Shown here one piece after another: positions 18,415 through 25,699 of a stretch of 64,000 nucleotides of DNA (the stretch's first letter is position 1; the number at the start of each line of letters is the position of its first letter). The position numbers and the translations under genes are program-made. The DNA lies in the NCBI RefSeq assembly GCF_022763245.1, contig NZ_JALEGV010000043.1, forward strand, positions 124,001 through 188,000, read 5' to 3'. Source of the stretch: Oricola sp. (lineage in GTDB: Bacteria; Pseudomonadota; Alphaproteobacteria; Rhizobiales; Rhizobiaceae). Below the pieces are notes generated by a model that was not told the origin of the DNA, did no database searches, and was given only the letters and a program-made list of their open reading frames with translations.

Positions 18415-18501
18415 GAGAGGGCCTGTCGGGCGGGCAAGTGCGAAATCGCGCCTTCCCTACAAGACAGGCCCGCTTGTCGCAAGCGGAGCGAGCCGCTCGC
18501 G

Positions 18502-19101
18502 TCAGCTTGCGCGGTGCATGCCCGAGAGGCACTTCACCGGCGCATGGTAGATCAGCGACTTGCGCTCATGCGACGAGCTCTTCGGATAGGGGCGCTGCGC
18601 CATGACGTCGAACTGGAAGAACACCAGCGTGCTGGCGTTCCATTCCTTGGACAGCACCTGCGCCTTGGTCATGCCCTCGCTGGTCTTCTTGGCCATGAGG
18701 TTCTTGCAGACCTGCACCGGATCGGCGCCGTACCACCGGATCTGCGAGATCGGGATGACCGGCTCGATGTGCTTCTTGTAGGTGCGGTCGGCGCTCTGGA
18801 AGCTGTATTTCCAGCCGGCGACCGGCTGGCCGAAGCGGACGCCGTCATACATGCCGACCACGCCGCCATAGACGATGGCCCGCTTGCGCGCCTGCGCCTC
18901 GAGCCTGAGCAGGAAGCGGTGTTTTTCGGATTTGACACCGGTGTAGCCCGAGGCGTTGGCCGAGACCTTGATGGAGACGGCGTCGATGCCGTCGGTCGTG
19001 ATGGCGACCTTCTCGACCCAGTCCTTGGCGGCGGCCGGCTGGGCGGCGAGCGAAAGCGTGAGCGTGGCCGCGAGAGCGGCCATGATGGATGCGATTTTCA
19101 T
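18502..19101 (-). CDS. Secreted hypothetical protein
   Basis: A 199-residue protein with a clear signal peptide (MKIASIMAALAATLTLSLAA, cut near AAA-K at about residue 25). The mature part contains only two cysteines, near CKNL and VKCLSGM, which could form a disulfide. The sequence is otherwise beta-rich and mixed (DAVSIKVSANASGYTGV, IPISQIRWYGADPVQVCKNL). I do not recognise a named domain. It follows 138 bases after the BA14K gene on the same strand and ends before hisS, so it may be transcribed with either. It probably acts in the periplasm. Confidence 0.8.
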   Translation of the reverse strand: MKIASIMAALAATLTLSLAAQPAAAKDWVEKVAITTDGIDAVSIKVSANASGYTGVKSEKHRFLLRLEAQARKRAIVYGGVVGMYDGVRFGQPVAGWKYSFQSADRTYKKHIEPVIPISQIRWYGADPVQVCKNLMAKKTSEGMTKAQVLSKEWNASTLVFFQFDVMAQRPYPKSSSHERKSLIYHAPVKCLSGMHRAS

Positions 19102-19239
19102 GTTGGTTTCCCGTCGATTGGAGGTTGGGAGGCGGCGGTCGCCGCCGTGTTGGCCTCCGATTATCGACGGGATGCATGCCCTGCTGTGCGCTGGCGCACA
19201 GGCCCGGGCAGGCGCGCGCCGCCCGGGTCGTTCGCGCGG

Positions 19240-19650
19240 TCAGCGCAGATAGGGCGACACGCAAGCCTTGCGCGGCTTGTAGTAGGGCTTGAACGTGTTG
19301 TCCCAGCGCCGGTAGCTGACATATTTGTGCTCGCACCAGCGGTAATGCGACTCGGACAGGTGGTAGGTCCGGCCAGTCGCCTGCGACCCGATGATGATGC
19401 CGAAGGCAAGCGCCGGGAACCAGTAGCCGTTATGGTAGCGATAGCCCGGCCGTTTGTGCCGATAGCCGCGATGACCCTTGTAGTAGGGGTGCTTCTTCTT
19501 CCATCTGATGCCGTCCTTGACCTGGGTCACGAGCGGTGCCGGCGTGTCGATGGCAAGCGGTGCGCCTGGCATGGCCATTCCCGCCTGCGGTGCGGCCGCG
19601 ACGGTGGCAAGCACCAGAATCGAGGCCGTGAATGCTGTCTTGAGTCCCAT
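19240..19650 (-). CDS. BA14K family secreted protein
   Basis: A 136-residue protein with a signal peptide (MGLKTAFTASILVLATVAAA) and a strongly basic, tyrosine/histidine-rich middle (HPYYKGHRGYRHKRPGYRYH). The C-terminal part, HYRWCEHKYVSYRRWDNTF then KACVSPYLR, is the BA14K domain, named after the immunoreactive 14-kDa Brucella protein and common in rhizobia. The two cysteines of this domain are present. The ATG at 19650 is preferred over the longer open frame because it starts the signal peptide and is preceded by CGGGAGAATCC. The family is linked to envelope properties, but its exact role is not settled. Confidence 0.87.
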   Translation of the reverse strand: MGLKTAFTASILVLATVAAAPQAGMAMPGAPLAIDTPAPLVTQVKDGIRWKKKHPYYKGHRGYRHKRPGYRYHNGYWFPALAFGIIIGSQATGRTYHLSESHYRWCEHKYVSYRRWDNTFKPYYKPRKACVSPYLR

Positions 19651-19781
19651 CTGGATTCTCCCGAGCAATATGCAGTCCCTTCTGTTAGAAAAATAGGTCA
19701 GTTCAGCCCGGAATTCGAGGTCCCTTTGCAGGGTTTTTCGACACGCGGGACAGAAAATAGACGTGACGTCAGGGAAAGAAC

Positions 19782-20330
19782 ATGCGCGAAACCTTCGCCA
19801 TACTGTTCGATACGGCCATCGGCCGCTGCGGCCTGGCCTGGGCCGGCAGCGGCATTCTGGCGGCCAGTTTTCCCGAGGCCGACGACGAGCGGACGCTCGC
19901 ACGCCTCCGCCGCCGCGCGCCGGACGCCCGGCAGGTGCATCACGCGCCCGCCGACATCGAAAGGACCGTTGCCGTCATCCGGGCGCTGGCGAAGGGCGAG
20001 GCGGCAGGGTTCTACGACGCCCGGCTCGACCTGGATGGCGTCGGCGCGTTCGAGCGCGGCGTCTATGCGGCGACCAGCCGGATCGGACCGGGCGAAACGC
20101 GCACCTATGGCGAGATCGCGCGCGAACTGGGCGACGTTTCCCTGTCGCGGCGGGTCGGACAGGCGCTCGGCGCCAACCCGATCCCGATCGTCATACCCTG
20201 CCACCGCGTCGTCGGCGCAGGCGGCGCCATGACCGGCTTTTCCGCCCCCGGCGGAACCGAAATGAAGCGCCGCCTCCTGAAGATCGAGGGCGCGATCGGC
20301 CCGGACCTGTTCGATTTCATGGACGGCTAG
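19782..20330 (+). CDS. ogt: Methylated-DNA--protein-cysteine methyltransferase
   Basis: Suicidal repair protein that moves methyl groups from O6-methylguanine in DNA to its own cysteine. The 182-residue product has the acceptor motif IPCHRVVGAGGAMTGFSAP with the active cysteine at residue 140, and the recognition-helix region SLSRRVGQALGANPIPIV just before it. The N-terminal domain is the smaller Ogt type, without the Ada zinc/DNA-binding domain. The start follows AGGGAAAGAAC. It lies near the tag gene for another alkylation-repair enzyme, although on the opposite strand. Confidence 0.94.
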   Translation: MRETFAILFDTAIGRCGLAWAGSGILAASFPEADDERTLARLRRRAPDARQVHHAPADIERTVAVIRALAKGEAAGFYDARLDLDGVGAFERGVYAATSRIGPGETRTYGEIARELGDVSLSRRVGQALGANPIPIVIPCHRVVGAGGAMTGFSAPGGTEMKRRLLKIEGAIGPDLFDFMDG

Positions 20331-20361
20331 CCGTCGATCGCCCAGGAAATACGTCGGCTGC

Positions 20362-21177
20362 CTAGGCGCGCGCCTCGACCACGTTCGACACATGCGGAAA
20401 CCGGATCGCCTGACCGTCGAAACAGTCGCCGAGACCTGCAAGGAAATCGTCGATGCATTGCTGCTGCTGGTCTTGCGAAATGCGAGACAGCTTGTCTCCG
20501 GTGTGCATGCCGCCCATCGCGCCGGCCGCGAAGCGCCTGCCGTCGGGATGGTGCAGGTCCAGCGACACGGTTTCCACCGCGATGTCACGGAACCCCGCCT
20601 CCTCGAACAGGGCCCGGATCTCCTCGGCGTCCGGCAGGCCGCAGATGGCCCGGACGGCCTCGCCGGCTTTGGTGCCGACATGCGCATCGAGCGCCGCGGC
20701 CTGCGACCGCAGCAGCGGGTTGATGTCCAGCTCGCGCTGCACGCAGAAGACTGCGCGTCCCGACGGCCTGAGCACCCGGTGAAGTTCCCGCAGGGCGCGC
20801 GGGCGGTCGGGGAAGAATTGCAGCGCCTGCTGACAGAATGCGAGGTCGAAACGGTCGTCGGAAAAGGGGAGGTCGCCCGCATCGGCTTCCAGCCACTCGG
20901 CCTCGATCCCCGCTTCGGCGGCGCGGTGCCGGGCCACCGCAAGCATATCGGCATTGTGATCGACGCCCGTCAGGCTGCCCGGCGTCACGCCTGACTGCAC
21001 GACTTGCCGCGTCACCACGCCGGTCCCGCAGGCGAGATCGAGAATGTCTTCGCCGTCAGCCGGCGCTGCCCGTTCGACGATCTCTCGTGCCCAGGGCTGG
21101 AAGATCACCGGCAAAAGGACGGATTCATAGCGTTCCGCGAAGTTCGCCGGCGCGGTGTTCTCGACATCGACAGTCAT
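20362..21177 (-). CDS. Class I SAM-dependent methyltransferase
   Basis: A 271-residue methyltransferase with motif I ILDLACGTGVVTRQ (about 45-58), the acidic loop GVDHNADMLAVARHRA (about 71-86), motif II GDLPFSDDRFDLAFCQQALQ (about 102-121) and a post-motif ALRELHRVLRPSGRAVF (about 129-145), as in the UbiE/COQ5-like group. The substrate is unknown. The ATG at 21177 is preferred over 21192 because GCGGGAGGCGGAC directly precedes it. A phrase such as HHPDGRRFAAGAMGGMHTGD near the C-terminus is specific to a subgroup I cannot name. Confidence 0.9.
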   Translation of the reverse strand: MTVDVENTAPANFAERYESVLLPVIFQPWAREIVERAAPADGEDILDLACGTGVVTRQVVQSGVTPGSLTGVDHNADMLAVARHRAAEAGIEAEWLEADAGDLPFSDDRFDLAFCQQALQFFPDRPRALRELHRVLRPSGRAVFCVQRELDINPLLRSQAAALDAHVGTKAGEAVRAICGLPDAEEIRALFEEAGFRDIAVETVSLDLHHPDGRRFAAGAMGGMHTGDKLSRISQDQQQQCIDDFLAGLGDCFDGQAIRFPHVSNVVEARA

Positions 21178-21253
21178 GTCCGCCTCCCGCAATAGCTTCC
21201 CCTACGTTACCACGATGCGCGGGAGTTCGCCATCAAGCGGGGGCAGTCGCCGG

Positions 21254-21610
21254 TCAGCGCTGGAAATAGGTGAGCGCCAGGGCGATGCAGTGTTTCGTCT
21301 CCGCGACCGGAACTGCCTCGCCCGGCCGGAAGACGAGCGCGCGGTTGCCTTCGAAGGCGAAGGTGTCGGGATAGAGCTCGCGAAACCGGTCGACGAGGTT
21401 CGTATGGCAGATGAACAGCATCGCCACGGTGTCGTCCTTGCGCGTGGCGAGGCGCACCGAACTGCCGATGCGCGGCCGGGCCGGCGTGAAGCTGGGTTCG
21501 CCCCATTTGAGGCTCTCGGCCAGTTCGCCGACGCCCTCCGTCTCGCGCGCGGTCTCGAAGATCAGCGCGCGCAATGTCTCGTGGAGCGCCTGGACGGGCG
21601 CGCCGGTCAC
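21254..21610 (-). CDS. DUF1801 domain protein
   Basis: A 118-residue protein matching the DUF1801/YdhG-like fold: ALHETLRALIFETA at the start, SLKWGEPSFTPAR near 33-45 and LVDRFRELYPDTFAFEGNRAL near 71-91, ending ALTYFQR. The family has an unknown but frataxin/phosphate-transport-like fold with no settled function. Its GTG start overlaps the tag stop (GTGA), so it is translationally coupled to the DNA glycosylase gene. The coupling hints at a role near DNA repair or nucleotide handling, which is only inference. Confidence 0.85.
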   Translation of the reverse strand: MTGAPVQALHETLRALIFETARETEGVGELAESLKWGEPSFTPARPRIGSSVRLATRKDDTVAMLFICHTNLVDRFRELYPDTFAFEGNRALVFRPGEAVPVAETKHCIALALTYFQR

Positions 21611-22233
21611 GCGGGCCTCGTGAAGGCGTCGCGGGCGGCCTCGACCTCAGGCCGGCAGCAGCAGCCTTCCACGTGGTCGTTGACGAGCCCCATCGCCTGC
21701 ATGAAGGCATAGACCGTGGTCGGGCCGACGAAGGACCAGCCGCGCTTCTTCAGATCCTTGGAGATCGCGGTCGACGTGGCCGTCTTCGGCATCGCCCGCA
21801 GCGTCGCCCAGTCGAGCGTGGCGGGCCGCTCGGAGGCCGGCGGCTCATGCGCCCAGAAATAGGCGGCAAGCGAGCCGTGGGCGTCCCGCAATTCCAGCGC
21901 CCGCTTGGCGTTGTTGATGGTCGATTCGATCTTGCCGCGATGGCGGATGATGCCGGCGTCCTGCACGAGGCGTTCGACGTCGGCGTCGGTGAAGCGCGCC
22001 ACCTTTTCGAAATCGAAGCCGGCGAAACCGGCGCGGAAATTCTCGCGCTTGCGCAGGATCGTCAGCCAGGACAGGCCCGACTGGAAGCCTTCCAGGCAGA
22101 TCTTCTCGAACAGGCGGATGTCGTTGTCGACCGGCCGGCCCCACTCATTGTCGTGATAGGCGAGGTAGTCGTCCTGGTTGCCGTGCCAGGCGCAGCGCAC
22201 CTTGCCGTCCGGTCCCTCGATCAAGCCATCCAT
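21607..22233 (-). CDS. tag: DNA-3-methyladenine glycosylase I
   Basis: Base-excision repair enzyme that removes 3-methyladenine from alkylated DNA. The 208-residue protein begins with the zinc-site region KVRCAWHGNQDDYLAYHDNE (Cys and His ligands) and continues EWGRPVDNDIRLFEKICLEG, SGLSWLTILRKRENFR and late the HVEGCCCR cluster that supplies the other zinc ligands. This matches Tag throughout, and the length is normal. It is the first gene of a two-gene unit with the DUF1801 gene and sits close to ogt, giving a small cluster of alkylation-repair functions. Confidence 0.95.
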   Translation of the reverse strand: MDGLIEGPDGKVRCAWHGNQDDYLAYHDNEWGRPVDNDIRLFEKICLEGFQSGLSWLTILRKRENFRAGFAGFDFEKVARFTDADVERLVQDAGIIRHRGKIESTINNAKRALELRDAHGSLAAYFWAHEPPASERPATLDWATLRAMPKTATSTAISKDLKKRGWSFVGPTTVYAFMQAMGLVNDHVEGCCCRPEVEAARDAFTRPA

Positions 22234-22439
22234 CGGATCCGCCTTTCGCCCCCCGATTCACCATTGATTCACCACGCGTCGCAACCGGGGGGTAACCTTG
22301 ACGACAGATTGCCGCGGCCGAACGCATTTTAGCGGCCCGTGATTCATAATTGGCTGGGACGTCCGAGTCATGCTTGCCGGCGAAACCTGCTGACAATGTC
22401 GTGTCAGCAGGCGTTGACGATCGTGTGGAGAGTACGTCG

Positions 22440-23180
22440 ATGAAACCTGCAAGCCTTCGCGCGGCCCTTGTCGCCGCCGCCTGCCTCACCATGGCCGTGT
22501 CTGCCGGAGCGCAGGAGCGCTACGCCACCCCGCCGCCGGTCGTGCTCAGCCCCGACCTGGCCGCGCCTTGGGTCATGCAGTTGCAGCCCCGGCCGATCGC
22601 CGGCTCGTCGGTGCGTTCCAACGCCCGCAAGGTGATCTTCCGCGACGCGCCGGCGGCGACCGCGCCACGCGCGCAGCCCGTCTCGGTGCAGCGCCCGGCC
22701 AATCCCGCCAAGACCCGCGGCATGGACCCGATTTACCTGCCGCAGACGGTCGCATATCACGGGCCGGAAGCGCCCGGCACGATCGTCATCGATACGATCG
22801 ACCGCTTCCTTTACCTGGTGCTGGGCAACGGTTCCGCGCAGCGCTACGGCGTCGGCGTCGGCAAGCCGGGCTTCGAATGGGCCGGCTCGCACAAGATCAC
22901 GCGCAAGGCCGAATGGCCGTCCTGGCATCCGCCGGCGGAGATGATCGAGCGCGAGAAGGCCAAGGGCCGCATCCTGCCGATCATGATGGAAGGCGGACCG
23001 AACAATCCGCTCGGCGCGCGCGCGCTCTACCTGGGATCCACGCTCTACCGCATCCACGGCACCAACCAGCCCTGGACGATCGGCATGGCGGTGTCGTCGG
23101 GCTGCATCCGCATGCGCAACGAGGACGTGATGGACCTCTACGCCCGCGTCGGTGTTGGCACGAAGGTCATCGTGCGCTAA
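22440..23180 (+). CDS. L,D-transpeptidase, YkuD family
   Basis: Periplasmic enzyme that forms 3-3 crosslinks in peptidoglycan or attaches proteins to it. The 246-residue product has a signal peptide (MKPASLRAALVAAACLTMAV, cut near AGA-Q at about 24), a proline-rich linker, and the YkuD domain from about residue 110: TIVIDTIDRFLYLVLGNG, then YRIHGTNQPW and the catalytic SSGCIRMRNEDV with the nucleophilic cysteine at about 223. The ATG at 22440 starts the signal peptide. It has its own strong terminator and upstream gap, so it is likely a single transcription unit. Paralogues are numerous in rhizobia. Confidence 0.94.
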   Translation: MKPASLRAALVAAACLTMAVSAGAQERYATPPPVVLSPDLAAPWVMQLQPRPIAGSSVRSNARKVIFRDAPAATAPRAQPVSVQRPANPAKTRGMDPIYLPQTVAYHGPEAPGTIVIDTIDRFLYLVLGNGSAQRYGVGVGKPGFEWAGSHKITRKAEWPSWHPPAEMIEREKAKGRILPIMMEGGPNNPLGARALYLGSTLYRIHGTNQPWTIGMAVSSGCIRMRNEDVMDLYARVGVGTKVIVR

Positions 23181-23208
23181 TCAGCTTTTTTCCGTGGGGG
23201 AGCGGGCA

Positions 23209-23247
23209 ACGGCCGGCGTCATTCGTGACGGCGGCCGTTTTCATTTT
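23209..23247 (+). terminator. Intrinsic terminator of the L,D-transpeptidase gene
   Basis: A 13-position stem (23209-23221 with 23226-23238, one G-G mismatch) closed by a TTCG tetraloop is followed by a TTT-CATTTT run. The structure lies 29 bases after the stop codon. Confidence 0.9.
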
Positions 23248-23313
23248 CGCGGTCAGTCCGGTCCGAGAGTTGTTTTCTTTGTGCAAGGCCCTGGGGCGGG
23301 TTAACGATGTCGA

Positions 23314-23667
23314 ATGGCAGCGCTGAAAACAAGTTGTGATGGTTCGAGTAACTCAGTGGCCATACCAAGAAAAGGCTCTCGCAAGATCACGGTCAAAGGA
23401 GAAGAGTATCGCTGGTTGGTGAGAAGGAAGGCGACTCATTCACAAACGGATTACGGGGCCGGGAAGATTCACGTTGCGATTGAACATGCCAGGGAAAAGG
23501 GCGCTACCCTGCATGTCGAAACAGACCGCCCACATCCAAAAGACTGGAATACTGTTGAGGTAGCGCCAGTCACCCCCGCCGATATCGCCCTTTGGATAGA
23601 AACGGCGATCCAGAAGGGATGGGACTCCAAGAAACCAGGGCCAACCTGTCGAATTTGCGAAGAATGA
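23314..23667 (+). CDS. Small hypothetical protein in a low-GC patch
   Basis: A 117-residue soluble protein. From residue 15 the sequence reads AIPRKGSRKITVKGEEYRWL and ends ADIALWIETAIQKGWDSKKP, a layout I associate with a small family of about 100 residues of unknown function (start 'I.V.G..Y.W', end 'P..I..WI..A...GW'). The ATG at 23314 lacks a clear ribosome binding site; an in-frame GTG at 23356 starts closer to the conserved part. The DNA is about 50% GC in a 60-base sample, far below its neighbours, and codon use differs, which suggests recent acquisition. No partner gene is next to it. Confidence 0.6.
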   Translation: MAALKTSCDGSSNSVAIPRKGSRKITVKGEEYRWLVRRKATHSQTDYGAGKIHVAIEHAREKGATLHVETDRPHPKDWNTVEVAPVTPADIALWIETAIQKGWDSKKPGPTCRICEE

Positions 23668-23936
23668 CCTTCTGGGATCGCACTAATGTATGAGCGCAGG
23701 GTATGCGGCATCTGAACTCGATCTAGGCTGATCACTCAGTCAAAGCATCAAGAACACCGACGTCCGCATAGCTGAGACTCTACCCGCTGCACCAGCCTCA
23801 CGAGTGGTTCCGACAGCGCGCAGTAGCTATCCAACGCTCGTGAGCGCACGGCCTGGTGGGGAAACCCTGATCGACAACGCCGAAATGCACGCGCATGCGC
23901 CGATCCCGTCTGCAGTTCAGGCGTTATTGACCCTAG
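23668..23936. other. Gene-free low-GC stretch
   Basis: These 269 bases after the small hypothetical gene hold no open frame of note, no clear repeat and no recognisable RNA gene. Composition resembles that of the preceding gene rather than the chromosome, so the two together look like the remnant of an inserted segment. It ends directly at the SulP stop codon. Confidence 0.5.
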
Positions 23937-25547
23937 CTAGTGTCCCCCGCCAAAGACGCCGGTCTTGACCGAGTAGTTCACGGCCAGCCCGTAATCGGGA
24001 TCGTCGTCGGAATCGACCATCAGCTGGCCGGCCCGGTTCAGGAGGCGGTGGCAGTCATGTGACAGGTGCCGCAGCACCAGCGTTTTGCCCTGTGCCTCGA
24101 ACTTGGCGGCCAGGTCCTCGATCGCCTGCAGCGCGGACTGGTCGGCGACGCGACTGTTCATGAAATCGACGATCACGGTCTGCGGGTCGGCGATCGGGTC
24201 GAACAGCTCGGCGAAACCGTCGGTCGAGCCGAAGAACAGCGGACCCTCGATCTGGTAGACCTTCGCGCCCTCCGGCGTGATGTGCGACTTGGCGTGGATG
24301 CGCGTGGCGTTGTTCCAGGCATAGGCCAGCGCCGAGACGATCACGCCGACGACGACGGCGACGGCAAGGTCGCTCATCACGGTGACGACGGTCACGAGCA
24401 CGATGACCAGTGCGTCGGTCAGCGGAATGCGCCGCATGATCTTCAGCGTCTGCCAGGCGAACGTGCCGATGACGACCATGAACATCACGCCGACCAGCGC
24501 GGCCAGCGGGATCTGCTCGATCAAGGACGAGCCGACAAGGATGAAGACGAGCAGGAACAGCGCCGCCGAAATGCCGGAGAGCCGCGTGCGCCCGCCCGAT
24601 TTCACATTGATCATCGACTGGCCGATCATGGCGCAGCCGCCCATGCCGCCGAAGAAGCCGGTCACCAGATTGGCCGTGCCCTGGGCGACGCATTCCTTCG
24701 ACGCGCCGCCACGCTTTCCGGTGATCTCGCCGACGAGGTTCAGCGTCAGCAGGCTTTCGATCAGGCCGATGGCGGCGAGGATGACGGCGTAGGGCACGAT
24801 CACCTCGAGCGTCTCGAAGGTCAGCGGCACGGTCGGGACGTGGAATTGCGGCAGGCCGCCCTCGATGGAGGCCATGTCGCCGACGCGCGGCACGTCGATG
24901 CCGAAGACGATGACGATCGCCGCGACGATCGCGATGCCGGCGAGCGGCGCGGGAAAGGCGCTGGTCAGCTTCGGCATGCCCCAGATGATCGCCATGGTCA
25001 GCGCGACGAGGCCGAGCATCACGACGAGCGGCCAGCCGCTCATCCAGTGCATCGCGCCGGTCGCGTCCGGCGTCTTGAACTGGGTGAGCTGGGCCAGGAA
25101 GATCACGATCGCCAGCCCGTTGACGAAGCCGAGCATGACCGGATGCGGCACCAGCCGGATGAACTTGCCGAGCCGCAGCACGCCCGCCAGGATCTGCAGG
25201 ATGCCCATCAGCACCACGGTCGCGAACAGATATTCGACGCCATGCTCCGCCACCAGCGCCACCATGACGACCGCCAAAGCACCCGTCGCGCCGGAAATCA
25301 TGCCCGGCCGGCCGCCGAACACGGCGGTGATCAGGCCCACCATGAACGCGGCGTAGAGGCCGACCAGCGGATGCACGCCCGCCACGAAGGCGAAGGCCAC
25401 CGCCTCCGGCACCAGCGCCAAGGCGACCGTCAGGCCGGACAGCAACTCGGTCTTCAGGGTGAGGGGATTGAGGAGGGCAAAGGCGCCCGGCTCGCGGCGG
25501 GCAAGAGGTAGCCGCCCTGCGAGCGCGGCGAGCGTCGCTCGTGTCAT
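23937..25547 (-). CDS. SulP family inorganic anion transporter with STAS domain
   Basis: Membrane transporter for inorganic anions such as sulfate or bicarbonate, 536 residues. The first 400 residues are hydrophobic with 10-12 membrane segments and SulP motifs: LTVALALVPEAVAFAFVAGV near residue 38-57, GLYAAFMVGLITAVFGGRPG near 62-81, and GFFGGMGGCAMIGQSMINV near 297-315. A cytoplasmic STAS domain follows at about 420-520 (YQIEGPLFFGSTDGFAELF, VIVDFMNSRVADQSAL). The ATG at 25547 is preferred over the longer frame because CAGGACCAAGATTAC precedes it and it begins the normal N-terminus. It is divergent from the PhnD-LuxR regulator gene (152-base gap), which probably controls it. The anion cannot be told from sequence. 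Confidence 0.93.
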   Translation of the reverse strand: MTRATLAALAGRLPLARREPGAFALLNPLTLKTELLSGLTVALALVPEAVAFAFVAGVHPLVGLYAAFMVGLITAVFGGRPGMISGATGALAVVMVALVAEHGVEYLFATVVLMGILQILAGVLRLGKFIRLVPHPVMLGFVNGLAIVIFLAQLTQFKTPDATGAMHWMSGWPLVVMLGLVALTMAIIWGMPKLTSAFPAPLAGIAIVAAIVIVFGIDVPRVGDMASIEGGLPQFHVPTVPLTFETLEVIVPYAVILAAIGLIESLLTLNLVGEITGKRGGASKECVAQGTANLVTGFFGGMGGCAMIGQSMINVKSGGRTRLSGISAALFLLVFILVGSSLIEQIPLAALVGVMFMVVIGTFAWQTLKIMRRIPLTDALVIVLVTVVTVMSDLAVAVVVGVIVSALAYAWNNATRIHAKSHITPEGAKVYQIEGPLFFGSTDGFAELFDPIADPQTVIVDFMNSRVADQSALQAIEDLAAKFEAQGKTLVLRHLSHDCHRLLNRAGQLMVDSDDDPDYGLAVNYSVKTGVFGGGH

Positions 25548-25699
25548 GTAATCTTGGTCCTGTTGTGGGTGTTTTTCTTTTGAACTGAACTGATGCTGCG
25601 ATGCAACAGAAAACTCCGCATGGCAGGGGTGAAGATTCGCGGCCGTCTGGACTTCTTCCGCCGCCGCGCGCAAAACTCGCGTCGGGAGGAAATACCGGG
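25548..25699. promoter_or_regulatory. Divergent promoter region between sulP and the PhnD-LuxR regulator
   Basis: The 152 bases between the two start codons must hold both promoters. The regulator start is preceded by GGGAGGAAATACCGGG. I saw no copy of the CCCAGGGTAT repeat found downstream of the regulator. An upstream in-frame ATG at 25601 would place the regulator start inside this region, but it lacks a comparable ribosome binding site. Confidence 0.45.

Noticed and set aside
19203..19227. CCCGGGC...GCCCGGG hairpin after the BA14K gene as a terminator
   Set aside because: The stem is good, but no T-run follows on either strand and the gene on the other side is on the same strand, so termination is not supported.
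23729..23800. A tRNA-like stretch on the minus strand (GGCTGGT...ATCAGCC ends, 72 bases, with a GGGTAGAG-like block)
   Set aside because: The outer 7 bp can pair with one wobble, but the D, anticodon and T stems do not form and the T-loop TTCGA is missing.
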